Assembly (NCBI RefSeq): GCF_022398315.1
Contig: NZ_JAKEVF010000007.1
Location: 1-64,000, forward strand
Direction: 5' to 3'
DNA length: 64,000 nucleotides
From: Shewanella sp. Isolate11
GTDB lineage: Bacteria > Pseudomonadota > Gammaproteobacteria > Enterobacterales > Shewanellaceae
Shown piece by piece: positions 29,433 to 37,966 of this stretch. Made by a program: the position numbers and the translations under genes. The notes below the pieces were generated by a model. It saw only the letters and a list, made by a program, of their open reading frames with translations. It ran no database searches and had not been told where the DNA came from. Positions within the stretch are counted from its first letter, which is position 1; each line of letters opens with the position of its first letter.

Positions 29433-30326
29433 ATGAGTAAACTGTTATTAACACTCACACTTTTAACTTTGAGTTCAATGGCTTTTGCCAGTGAAGATCC
29501 TAATGCACATCTGGAAAACTTAACTCAAATCACGAGTCTTATTCGTTGGAGCGGGGTGATCTTCTCGGTTATCGTCCTGCTTGCGGCTTGGTTACTGCTA
29601 CGCTTTGTCGGCAAGGTGGTCGATGGCGTCAGCAGCCAGTTTGTGCAATATCGAATGATGCTGCAAAAGCTACAATCCTTCTTCCAGTTCTTTATCTATA
29701 TGACCGCCGGGATAGTGGTCTTTATGATGAGCTTTAGGATCAACGAACAGATCCTCACCCTGATAGGTGGTACGCTGGCGGTGTCTATCGGCTTTGCTAT
29801 GAAAGATCTTGCCGCTTCTTTTATTGCCGGTCTCACCGTAATGATTGACCGACCTTTCCAAGTCGGCGATCGCGTTACCTTCGAAGGCCATTATGGCGAT
29901 ATTGTCACTATCGGCTTACGTTCGGTCAGAATGCGCACCTTAACCGATGACATCATCACCATTCCCAATAACAAGTTTCTCAGTGAAGTCACCATGAGCG
30001 GTAACTATGGTGAACTAGATATGCAATGTGTGATCCCCTTCTATGTGGGTATGGATCAAGATATCAATCTGGCACGTGACCTGATTCAAGAAGCGGCGTC
30101 ATCGAGTCGTTATATTCACTTGCCTAAGCCGGTCGTGGTATTAGTGAGTCAATCTATGGCTGAAAACTACTTGGCGATTAAACTCACCTGTAAGGCCTAT
30201 GTGGTCGATACCATATATGAAAAATTGTTCGAAACGGATATCACTCTTAGGGTAATGAAAGAGTTTAAAAAACATGGAATTAATCCTCCAGAAATTGCCG
30301 TTCGCAGCAAGATCAATAATGATTGA
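29433..30326 (+). CDS. MscS-family mechanosensitive channel
   Basis: Small-conductance mechanosensitive channel type, 297 residues: signal peptide 1-19, membrane segments at about 36-58, 85-105 and the pore helix TM3 with GGTLAVSIGFAMKDLAASFI, then the beta domain beginning RPFQVGDRVTFEG and a soluble C-terminal domain. A cleavable signal peptide is unusual compared with E. coli MscS. The start overlaps the translation-termination region of the NTPase-like gene (one base between TAA and ATG), with GGTGAAG as ribosome-binding site inside that gene. The partner may gate or tether the channel; that is inference. Confidence 0.9.
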   Translation: MSKLLLTLTLLTLSSMAFASEDPNAHLENLTQITSLIRWSGVIFSVIVLLAAWLLLRFVGKVVDGVSSQFVQYRMMLQKLQSFFQFFIYMTAGIVVFMMSFRINEQILTLIGGTLAVSIGFAMKDLAASFIAGLTVMIDRPFQVGDRVTFEGHYGDIVTIGLRSVRMRTLTDDIITIPNNKFLSEVTMSGNYGELDMQCVIPFYVGMDQDINLARDLIQEAASSSRYIHLPKPVVVLVSQSMAENYLAIKLTCKAYVVDTIYEKLFETDITLRVMKEFKKHGINPPEIAVRSKINND

Positions 30327-30388
30327 TTAACCCTTTATCGCGAATAAGAGTGACTTTTTAAAGCCGTTTTACTGCTTTGCAGAGACAG

Positions 30389-31282
30389 ATGATGAATGTA
30401 CTGTTAGCCATGATCCCGGCTTTTTTCTGGGGTACGACTTATGCTGTAACCCAGTTTACTCTTCCCGAATGGCCACCTCTGTTACTTGGCGCACTTCGCG
30501 CTCTCCCTGCCGGATTGATATTGCTAGCGATAAAACCTAGCCTGCCACAACGACAAGATTGGTCCATCTTGTTCAAATTAGGCACACTCAATATTGCCGC
30601 TTTCTTCTGCTTAATTTTCGTTATGGCGCTGACGCTGCCTTCGGCCATATCCGGGGTCGGAATGGTTTCGGTACCCGTATTTGCCATGCTGTTTCACTGG
30701 CTGCTGAGTAAGCAGCGGCCAAGTAAAATTCAGACGCTCTGCGGCGCTGTTCTTATCGGTCTTGCATGGTTGCTGTTTGATCCCAGAGCCATCAGCCTCA
30801 ATCCCATCGGCTTAGCGGCCATGATGGCTGCAATTAGCTGTATTATTATTGGTAGCACCATTACCAAAACTTTAGGTGGGCGCATCCATTGGTGGACCGT
30901 ATTAACTTGGCAACTAATCATCGGTGGTGCTTTATTAGTGTTAGCTTCACTGCTGCATTGCATCTGGCAACCGACAGAATATATACAGGCATACGAAGGG
31001 CTCAGCCAGACCAATTTCATTGGCATCATCTGGATTATTTTGCTCAATACTGTACTGGGCTACAGCATGTATGTCTGGTTACTACAACGCATGAGTGTGG
31101 TCGACTTTACCTTTGGCGGTATCGCTAATCCCATTGCCGGTATTGTCTCGGGGATCTTGTTACTCAACGAGGCTTTTAGCCTACATCAATATCTATTGAT
31201 GGCCGGGATGATTATCGCCTCTTTGGCGCCACAACTTATAGAGCGGTTAATCCAAAAACTACGGACAAATAGCAGCCGATAA
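30389..31282 (+). CDS. EamA/DMT-family transporter
   Basis: Inner-membrane drug/metabolite transporter of about 297 residues with ten predicted hydrophobic segments and two EamA repeats (about 8-130 and 145-285). The N-terminus AMIPAFFWGTTYAVTQFTLP is typical of EamA. Substrate unknown. ATG codons at 30389 and 30392 are adjacent; a TTG at 30377 would extend it by four residues. It stands 62 bases after the MscS gene, probably with its own promoter. Confidence 0.85.
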   Translation: MMNVLLAMIPAFFWGTTYAVTQFTLPEWPPLLLGALRALPAGLILLAIKPSLPQRQDWSILFKLGTLNIAAFFCLIFVMALTLPSAISGVGMVSVPVFAMLFHWLLSKQRPSKIQTLCGAVLIGLAWLLFDPRAISLNPIGLAAMMAAISCIIIGSTITKTLGGRIHWWTVLTWQLIIGGALLVLASLLHCIWQPTEYIQAYEGLSQTNFIGIIWIILLNTVLGYSMYVWLLQRMSVVDFTFGGIANPIAGIVSGILLLNEAFSLHQYLLMAGMIIASLAPQLIERLIQKLRTNSSR

Positions 31283-31355
31283 CTTATGCTGAACACGCTG
31301 TCTGCAATCCTGTGGTAAATACGTTATTTTTATTCAAGTAAAGGAGAAATCATCA

Positions 31356-31565
31356 ATGAAGATCAGTGCACGTAACAACCTAACGGGTAAAATTAAATCT
31401 ATCGATGAAGGTTCTGTTAACAACGAAGTGGTTATCGAGCTGGCACCTGGAGTCGAAATCACGTCAGTGGTCACTAAGAAATCATGCGAACAATTAGGAC
31501 TGGTTGTAGGTGGAAATGCCTATGCCATTATCAAAGCCAGTAACGTCATGGTTGCGGTAGACTAA
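31356..31565 (+). CDS. Molbindin (Mop/TOBE-domain molybdate-binding protein)
   Basis: A 69-residue single Mop domain: MKISARNNLTGKIKSIDEG, with an excellent AAGGAGA ribosome-binding site. Molbindins oligomerise and bind molybdate or tungstate in the cytoplasm, acting as storage or buffer. The protein contains the invariant NEVVIEL and the K(S/K)C segment at the ligand site. No mod transporter or molybdoenzyme lies in the window, so it is an orphan. Confidence 0.9.
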   Translation: MKISARNNLTGKIKSIDEGSVNNEVVIELAPGVEITSVVTKKSCEQLGLVVGGNAYAIIKASNVMVAVD

Positions 31566-31607
31566 GACTAATTTGAACTATTTTTGGGAGTTGGGGCTAA
31601 CCTTCGA

Positions 31608-31623
31608 GGTAGCCTCGGCTACC
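31608..31623 (+). other. Short hairpin after the molbindin gene
   Basis: GGTAGCC and GGCTACC, two bases apart, can pair as a 5-bp stem with a 6-base loop. No T-tract follows. The 243 bases from the molbindin stop to the small ORF at 31809 contain nothing else I can support. Confidence 0.25.
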
Positions 31624-31808
31624 AAAGGTCCGGTAAAACTTACACTCTTAGCAACTTTGATGACGCTTCTTTTTATTCTACTTTGTGACTCAGATGAGTC
31701 ATCAATACTGACTAATCAAAAACTGCCATCAAAAATCAGTTAGCTAAAAATCTCACCCTCTAGCCTGAAAGCTCAACCAAAGAGAGCATGAGCAAAGAAG
31801 CCCTTAAA

Positions 31809-31964
31809 TCAGTTGTAGCCCAAAATATAACAGTCGGGCTCTTCATCTTTAAGGTCGGTCTCATTACCATCGAGCATCTTTTCTAAATATTGACTGCGCT
31901 GCTTGCGATAGCTATCAGACTCAACATCTTGCGGGATCTGTCCTTGGTTCATCTTGTGTTCCAT
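31809..31964 (-). CDS. Small charged protein (51 aa), unknown
   Basis: A frame below the usual length cut-off, ATG at 31964 to TGA. The product starts MEHKMNQGQIPQDVESDSYR, continues with KQRSQYLEKM, is rich in acidic residues and ends in DCYILGYN. It has no hydrophobic segment, so it is a soluble protein, possibly helical in the middle. The ribosome-binding site is weak (AGGTTGG). It lies between two poorly explained gaps. I do not recognise a family; third-position composition should be compared with relatives to prove it is translated. Confidence 0.5.
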   Translation of the reverse strand: MEHKMNQGQIPQDVESDSYRKQRSQYLEKMLDGNETDLKDEEPDCYILGYN

Positions 31965-32392
31965 AATACCAACCTATTTATTAACACATTAAAAAATCAT
32001 TCCAAAATTTGGAGCTTTTGAAAGCCAATATTGAGAACAGCAGCAACGAATTAGATCGATTTAAATCAGATGCGAATAACCTTGCCTAAACAGCATCTCC
32101 AAATATCAATGATGTTTTATTTTTCAAACGCTCACCATTTGATTTAAAGACGGATAAGCGCCCTTGTCAATGAATTATATTGGTAATACAACTAGACCGT
32201 TAAAATATACTTAGCAAAAACCATAAACAGTAATACACTGTTTTAAAACAACTTACCAGGAATTTAAAAACAAAAAAAGAATAAACCAAAGGACTGTTTT
32301 TAATCTAAAATTTAATTTAAGAATCCCTAAAATAGGGTTTTATGAGTGCTCATTAAAACAAACAGGCGTTTATTTTAGGCTAATCAATAGGC
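31965..32392. other. AT-rich gap without a gene
   Basis: The 428 bases are clearly richer in A and T than the neighbouring genes. They contain a 13-base palindrome TCCAAAATTTGGA (about 32001-32013) and a small hairpin CCCTA-AAA-TAGGG followed by TTTTAT (about 32325-32341), but no reading frame of note on either strand. The gap may hold the promoter of the 51-aa ORF or be eroded sequence. Confidence 0.4.
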
Positions 32393-33331
32393 TCAATCAG
32401 TCATAAAAAATCTCGAATAACCTGAGCTCGGGATAAGCAGATTAGATGAATTGGCAAGGCTTTGTTTTATCCCTTGCTCAAAATTTACCTGGCTAAATAT
32501 CCCTAAATCAGCCAAACGCTGACAAGATAAACTGCAATCTCTTGGCCTCTTGGCGTTATCAGATGGCATTGATACAGGGGAGATATGATCGCAGCTTAGA
32601 TCTAACCCCGCAGCCATTCGCTGCAACATTTGATATTTAGTCATACGCTCAAGGGCGCTAAAATGATAAATGCCTTTAACGTCAGCGCGTTCTTGCTGCC
32701 TATTGAGTAGCTTTTCGATAGCACCAGCAATATCTAAAGTCGATGTTGGACTTCGTATTGCCCAATCATCTTGCCGCTGAGGAGAGCTGTCCAACAGCTG
32801 CTTAAGTAACACCAATACCGCTGACTCTGCTAATTGCTCAACTGCACCATACAAGATAGGTAAACGCAAAATCGCAAAGCCGTTATCGACTGCAAGCACC
32901 GCCCGCTCGCCTTGCCATTTCGACTCACCATAAAAATTAACCGGACTTGGCTCAGCTGTCTCAGGATAATCTGGTTTAGTACCGTCGAACACATAATCGG
33001 TAGAGATATACAGCAACCAAGCCCCATTAGCCTTCGCAGCTTTAGCAAGATTACTTGATGCTCTGACATTAAGTGCCAATGCAGCTTCTGGCGACTGTTC
33101 TGATACATCGGGACGACGCTCGGCGGCGCAATGAATAATCATATCCGGTTGCTGGGTAGCAATAAATTGCTGTACCGCTTCAGCTTGGGTTAAATCAATA
33201 CGATGAACACCGATTCCAGCTCTAGAAAAACCACAAGGGAGCACTCGATAGCTTTCACTTTGCTCAAGTTGTTTCACCACAGCTCGGCCTAGTAAGCCTG
33301 TGGCTCCAGTTATCATCACGTTTAATTTCAT
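32393..33331 (-). CDS. RmlD-like NAD(P)-dependent reductase (SDR superfamily)
   Basis: Extended SDR protein of about 312 residues, related to dTDP-4-dehydrorhamnose reductase RmlD and to the MAT2B subunit. The NAD-binding motif is TGATGLLGRAV near residue 7; the catalytic YxxxK is YGESK. From ATG 33331 it reads MKLNVMITGATG; the ATG at 33343 would add MGGL. The last 14 residues (LLIPSSGYSRFFMTD region) are encoded by a copy of the MITE terminal repeat plus a few bases, so the native C-terminus has been replaced. There is no rhamnose operon around, so a role in dTDP-rhamnose synthesis is not supported. Confidence 0.75.
   Translation of the reverse strand: MKLNVMITGATGLLGRAVVKQLEQSESYRVLPCGFSRAGIGVHRIDLTQAEAVQQFIATQQPDMIIHCAAERRPDVSEQSPEAALALNVRASSNLAKAAKANGAWLLYISTDYVFDGTKPDYPETAEPSPVNFYGESKWQGERAVLAVDNGFAILRLPILYGAVEQLAESAVLVLLKQLLDSSPQRQDDWAIRSPTSTLDIAGAIEKLLNRQQERADVKGIYHFSALERMTKYQMLQRMAAGLDLSCDHISPVSMPSDNAKRPRDCSLSCQRLADLGIFSQVNFEQGIKQSLANSSNLLIPSSGYSRFFMTD
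32418..32440. repeat. Solo terminal repeat of the MITE-like family
   Basis: TAACCTGAGCTCGGGATAAG plus CAG (32418-32440) matches the outer end of copy 1 at 1746 except for three bases. Nothing further of the element is present. It lies inside the reading frame of the RmlD-like gene, encoding LLIPSSGY. Confidence 0.7.
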
Positions 33332-33523
33332 TAGTCCCCCCAAATACCCTGTCGCCCTAATATAAAGCTAAGATGCTCAATTATACTCAAGCCTCTCTAT
33401 TTGATTAACTATCTGACAAACGGCAGCTTAATTCATCATTACTTTCATTTAATTTGCCGACCCGCTGCCGAAACGATATCCTCAATAGACACAATGGATT
33501 TGTTTTAATGCAGGGGATTCACC

Positions 33524-34150
33524 ATGAACAGATATCTGCTATTACTCGTGAGCGCAAGTCTCTCACTACCAGGCTGCGCAACTGAGGTACCACAACCTAA
33601 ACCTCAAGTGCAGCCATCACTCTCCGCCAGTTATGACTGTAGCCAACCGGGCTTAAGCAGTGCTGAAACCCTGATATGCAGCGATCCGCAACTGGTTAAG
33701 CTCGACAATCAAATGGCCAAGGTTTATGCCCAGGCAACGGAAAAAGCCCAAAATGAGCATCCATCAAGTCTAGCGGCTATGCAAAGAGGTTGGATTAAGG
33801 GACGTAATGAATGCTGGAAAAGCACCGAACCTAAGCAATGCATCAGCGACAGTTATACTCAGCGGATCACTGAGCTTCAAGCTAAATATCGTCTGGTTAA
33901 TCACTCAGAGCCCGTCTATTTTGGCTGTGATGGCAATCCAGCCAACGAAGTCGTAGTGACCTATTTCAGTACTGAGCCAGCCAGCTTGATTGCCGAGTAT
34001 GGCGATAGCAGTTCCTTAATGACACTTCAGCCCAGCGCAAGTGGTACGCGCTATCAAGGTAGAAATGAAAGCTTTTGGGAACATCAAGGCGAAGCCAGCA
34101 TTACTTGGGGTTATAATGCACCAGAGATGAAGTGCAAGGTAAAGCAGTAG
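33524..34150 (+). CDS. DUF1311-MliC lipoprotein, probable lysozyme inhibitor
   Basis: A 208-residue lipoprotein (lipobox LSLPGC, Cys18) with two parts. About residues 37-120 carry a DUF1311/LprI-like domain with four cysteines, including the typical CSQPGLSSAETLICSDPQL start and WIKGRNECW. About 128-208 resemble the MliC/PliC C-type lysozyme inhibitor: YFGCDGNPANEVVVTYF, a SASGTRYQG loop that plugs the lysozyme active site, and a final Cys in MKCKV. The likely role is protection of peptidoglycan against host or predator lysozyme. It precedes the PhoD-like gene by 29 bases. Confidence 0.75.
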   Translation: MNRYLLLLVSASLSLPGCATEVPQPKPQVQPSLSASYDCSQPGLSSAETLICSDPQLVKLDNQMAKVYAQATEKAQNEHPSSLAAMQRGWIKGRNECWKSTEPKQCISDSYTQRITELQAKYRLVNHSEPVYFGCDGNPANEVVVTYFSTEPASLIAEYGDSSSLMTLQPSASGTRYQGRNESFWEHQGEASITWGYNAPEMKCKVKQ

Positions 34151-34179
34151 CCTGCTGATTTAATAGCAATTGAGCCGTA

Positions 34180-36147
34180 ATGATTAAAGACATGGATGCC
34201 GAAACTGCCGACTTACCCCTGCTGATAGCAGGTCCTATGCTGCGTCACTGCGATCAAGATAATTTCACCCTTTGGCTGGTCAGCAGCAAACGGCTTAATC
34301 AGCTAGAGTTGCAACTCGGGAAGCAGCGATTTCAGATCCATGCCTCCTCGATTGCTCAAGCAGAAACTAACCCAGAGCATATCCAACGTGTCGATTGTTT
34401 TAAGTTAGGCGAGCAGGCGTTTCAATACTTGATTCACCTCAAGCGACCTCAGCTTAATCCAGTCGATATCGCCATTCCGTATCGGCTGCATGACGGACAA
34501 TACGGCGAACTGTTTAGCAATATCGATAACCTCACTTATAGCGAGGCGTCTTGTCCCGAGTTTGTGGTAAAAACAGATATCAATAAGCTAATACATGGTT
34601 CCTGTCGCAATGCTCACCATCACAGTGACGATGCCCTAGTCGCCTGCGATACCTTACTCGAACAAAACAACGGCTTACTCCAACAAGATGACCCCCTAGC
34701 GCACAGACCCGCACTCTTGATGCTCAGCGGCGATCAGATTTATGTCGATGATGTGGCAGGCCCCATGCTATACGCCATAGGTAAAGTCATTGACCTGCTC
34801 GGACTTAAAGATGAGCAATTTCAACAGCAGCCATTGTTGAGCGCCAAACCCATAAGCTACCAAGCTGAGCAGATGTACCTCAGGCATAAACAGCTGTTGC
34901 CTCATACTGAGTATCCCGCAGGAAGTGCCTTAGTTCGTTGGTATATCAATCATCCGATTTTCACCTCCTCTATAGCCGAGAATCATTTGGTTAGCCTTGC
35001 CGAAATCTGCGCCCTGTACCTGCTCTACTGGTCCCCTGAGTTATGGCAGCTAATCGATATTCCGAAACAAGTTGATGGCTTAACTAAGACCAACCAGCTG
35101 CGATGGCAACGAGAATGGCAACACCTACTGGAATTTAAAGCGGGGCTCGCGCAGGTCAGACGCCTAATGGCGCACCTACCGACTTACATGATTTTTGATG
35201 ATCATGACATTACCGATGATTGGAATCTCACCGCAAAATGGGAACAGGCAGCCTATAGCCACCCCTTCTCTAAACGCATCATAGGTAATGCTTTGATTGA
35301 CTACACCCTATTCCAAGCCTTAGGCAATCAGCCTGAAAAATTTACTAGCATAATGCCGAAGATGAGCGAGTTATTAGCGCATACAGACACCCAGCATCCG
35401 CAAGACTTACATGATGAGCTGATAGACAATTTACTCCATTTCGAACAGTGGCATTACACTCTCAATACCCGCCCTAAACTCGTGGTGCTCGATACTCGCA
35501 CCCAACGCTGGCGCAGTGAATCAAACCTCGCTAAACCTTCGGGGTTAATGGACTGGGAAGCCTTAATGGAATTTCAGCAACAACTGGTTGCTCAAGACAA
35601 AGTGATTATCGTCTCGGCGGCGCCCATCTTTGGGGTCAAACTGATAGAAGCGGTGCAGCGAAGCGCGACCTTTATTGGCGCCTCGCTGTTAGTCGACGCC
35701 GAAAACTGGATGGCACATCCCGGTACAGCAAACACCCTTTTGAGTATTTTCCAGCACAGGAAGACACCGGATCAATTCGTGATTTTATCTGGCGATGTTC
35801 ACTACTCTTTTGCTTACGACATTAGCATTCGTTTTCGCACTATGACGCCAAAGATTTATCAAATTACTTGTAGTGGTATTAAAAACCAGTTCCCAGAAAA
35901 GTTACTGCCGCTATTCGATAAGCTAAATGGCTGGCTATATGGTCATTTTTCACCGCTAAACTTTTTCACGAAACGCAAACGTATGTCTATTCGAGGTAGG
36001 CGTCCTGACGATCATCACAGTCGCCGCTTAGTCAATAAAAGCGGTATAGGCATAGTGACCCTAGCAGCCAATGGTGCACCGACAGAGATCAGTGTGCTAC
36101 ATGCCGATTCCAGTCAGACCCATTTCAAACCACCAAGACAAAGTTAA
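34180..36147 (+). CDS. PhoD-like metallophosphatase
   Basis: A 655-residue protein of the alkaline phosphatase D/metallophosphatase family. Metal-site segments include GSCRNAHHHSDDA (about 142-154), LSGDQIYVDD (about 184), MIFDDHDITDDWN (about 343) and ILSGDVHYSF (about 536). It has no signal peptide, unlike PhoD, so it may be cytoplasmic. An internal ATG at 34192 is another possible start. The substrate is unknown; phosphodiester or phosphomonoester hydrolysis is inferred from the family. Its last four bases overlap the convergent pseudouridine synthase. Confidence 0.8.
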   Translation: MIKDMDAETADLPLLIAGPMLRHCDQDNFTLWLVSSKRLNQLELQLGKQRFQIHASSIAQAETNPEHIQRVDCFKLGEQAFQYLIHLKRPQLNPVDIAIPYRLHDGQYGELFSNIDNLTYSEASCPEFVVKTDINKLIHGSCRNAHHHSDDALVACDTLLEQNNGLLQQDDPLAHRPALLMLSGDQIYVDDVAGPMLYAIGKVIDLLGLKDEQFQQQPLLSAKPISYQAEQMYLRHKQLLPHTEYPAGSALVRWYINHPIFTSSIAENHLVSLAEICALYLLYWSPELWQLIDIPKQVDGLTKTNQLRWQREWQHLLEFKAGLAQVRRLMAHLPTYMIFDDHDITDDWNLTAKWEQAAYSHPFSKRIIGNALIDYTLFQALGNQPEKFTSIMPKMSELLAHTDTQHPQDLHDELIDNLLHFEQWHYTLNTRPKLVVLDTRTQRWRSESNLAKPSGLMDWEALMEFQQQLVAQDKVIIVSAAPIFGVKLIEAVQRSATFIGASLLVDAENWMAHPGTANTLLSIFQHRKTPDQFVILSGDVHYSFAYDISIRFRTMTPKIYQITCSGIKNQFPEKLLPLFDKLNGWLYGHFSPLNFFTKRKRMSIRGRRPDDHHSRRLVNKSGIGIVTLAANGAPTEISVLHADSSQTHFKPPRQS

Positions 36148-37070
36148 CGAGTACCAGAGTCTGCTAGCTGAATATCGGCTAAGGCAATATCAATCTGGCG
36201 ACCGCAAATGGGATCGCTAAATTGCAGCCGCTGTGCCAGCAACATCAATGGCGAAGCGTAATCATCTACCGCCTTAGGCTGCAAACAGGGATAACATCTG
36301 TCGTTGATGATCGCCATACCTAGGCTGTGCATATGAAGCCTCAGCTGGTGAGTTCTGCCAGTGATCGGCGATAACTGAAATCGGCCTATGTCGCCCATGA
36401 CTTCAACTAATGCAATTTCAGAATGACTATTCGCCTCACCCGCGACCAGCTGACGAGTAAAGCTTGGGCTTGCGGCTTCAATCCGGTTTTTGACCGTCCA
36501 GCAGCGTGGAGCTTGCAATATTCCTTGAGGGTATTGCTGTTTGAGTTCATCGGTTAAATAGGCCAGCGCCTGATAGGTTTTGCTAATGTGACCGTCACGA
36601 AACAGACTGTGGTAAGCATCGCGATATTGTGGCTGTTTCACCAAAAGAACCAAGCCCGCAGTCGCTCTGTCGAGACGATGAGCCGGTACTATGTGTTCAT
36701 TCTCACACTTGATACGTAAACGGTTTACCAAACATTCGTTCACCACTTGGCCACTGGGACTCAGCGCGAGAAAAGCCGGTTTATAAGCGATAATAATCCG
36801 CTCATCCTGATATAGCACCGCCTCCTCAAGTGGAATTTTTCTCTCTTGCGGCACTTCACGGTAATAATATACTCGCTGCTTAGGGCGGTATTCACTGTCC
36901 AGTGTTACCCACTCGCCGCCATGCCAATACACCTTGTTATCGATAATACGACGTCGCCAAACCGACGCATCAATTTGAGGGAATTTTTGCACTAAAAACT
37001 CGAACACGGTAGCGACAGCAGATGACGTTTCGGGAAGGACAACAGATGATGCTTGGGTCGCACGAACCAT
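36144..37070 (-). CDS. RluA-family pseudouridine synthase
   Basis: A 308-residue enzyme that isomerises uridine to pseudouridine in rRNA or tRNA. The catalytic Asp is in HRLDRATAGLVLL (about residues 131-143). The C-terminal segment with SPITGRTHQLRLHMHSLG, containing the RTHQLR motif, is intact. An N-terminal S4-like part appears (about 28-80). The family also includes TruC and RluC; I cannot assign the target. It is convergent with the PhoD-like gene, overlapping by four bases. Confidence 0.88.
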   Translation of the reverse strand: MVRATQASSVVLPETSSAVATVFEFLVQKFPQIDASVWRRRIIDNKVYWHGGEWVTLDSEYRPKQRVYYYREVPQERKIPLEEAVLYQDERIIIAYKPAFLALSPSGQVVNECLVNRLRIKCENEHIVPAHRLDRATAGLVLLVKQPQYRDAYHSLFRDGHISKTYQALAYLTDELKQQYPQGILQAPRCWTVKNRIEAASPSFTRQLVAGEANSHSEIALVEVMGDIGRFQLSPITGRTHQLRLHMHSLGMAIINDRCYPCLQPKAVDDYASPLMLLAQRLQFSDPICGRQIDIALADIQLADSGTR

Positions 37071-37172
37071 AATTGTTAAAACCTAAGCCTAAAGAGCCCG
37101 CATTTTAGCAAATTATGAACGCTTTTGAATTAGGAGCTATTGACCTTTGCTAATGATTTTCGCCGATAAAGA

Positions 37173-37748
37173 TTAAGTCGCATGGGACTTAATCAGTTCT
37201 AGCATAAAGTTCATGGTCTTATGACAATCGGGTTGATTGACTAATACTTGCTTGTCACGATTATATAAGGGCAACACTTCCAGCCAGCGCTGACTGACCC
37301 ATGTGGCATCATCAAGATGCAGATCGGAATAAAGATCGACTAAGTCAGGATTCACCTGATAAAACTGTTCTAAGGCGGCACTGATCAACTCAAACTCGCC
37401 CTTAATCGGCTCCTCTTGCCAGTTGTGACAAGCCATGGTGCGAGCAATCCAGTTACCATCACGGCGCTGCGCGGTAGACAGAATTTTAACTCTCTGTTTC
37501 CCCTCTAAAACTAAGCCTAAAGTGTCATCATCGAGTTGATTAAAGTCGATGATTTCGCATTGGGTTGCAACGGGATAACAAGGCGGGGTCGAATTGGCTT
37601 TAGTCATGCCAAATACCAAGGGATAATGGCCCTTCAACACCTCAGCCATTAGGCTCAGCGCACAAGGACCAGCAACTCGAAACTCTAAGCGACCGCCGGG
37701 TAACAGCAAGTCATCACGCGTAATTAACGCCATCTCTTGAGTTAACAT
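37173..37748 (-). CDS. LON N-terminal substrate-binding domain protein
   Basis: A 191-residue stand-alone LON domain (PF02190-type), lacking any ATPase or protease region. Visible family segments are LLLPGGRLEFRVAGPCALSLM and GDTLGLVLEGKQRVKILS-like strands. Such proteins occur widely as single domains with unknown function, possibly as adapters in proteolysis. A 218-base gap upstream separates it from the patatin-like gene. Confidence 0.8.
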   Translation of the reverse strand: MLTQEMALITRDDLLLPGGRLEFRVAGPCALSLMAEVLKGHYPLVFGMTKANSTPPCYPVATQCEIIDFNQLDDDTLGLVLEGKQRVKILSTAQRRDGNWIARTMACHNWQEEPIKGEFELISAALEQFYQVNPDLVDLYSDLHLDDATWVSQRWLEVLPLYNRDKQVLVNQPDCHKTMNFMLELIKSHAT

Positions 37749-37966
37749 TACAACCTCCTCCCCTTGGTCGGTGTATGCTATTTCGCTTAGCCAAAGCGAT
37801 TAACCGGGAGCAATAATAGTAAAGTGTAGCAGCTGGAATAATTACTGCGTGTCGACCAAATGACTTAAATATCAGATTAGATTTGGCCACTTTACCAGTC
37901 CCTAATTAGACCTTATTTCGGGAGGATTTGTTGCAACTGAGTAGGTTAAAAAATAAGAATCTACAA

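Noticed and set aside
37173..37748. Lon protease
   Set aside because: Only the N-terminal LON domain is present; there is no AAA or Ser-Lys protease part, and 191 residues is a complete stand-alone protein.
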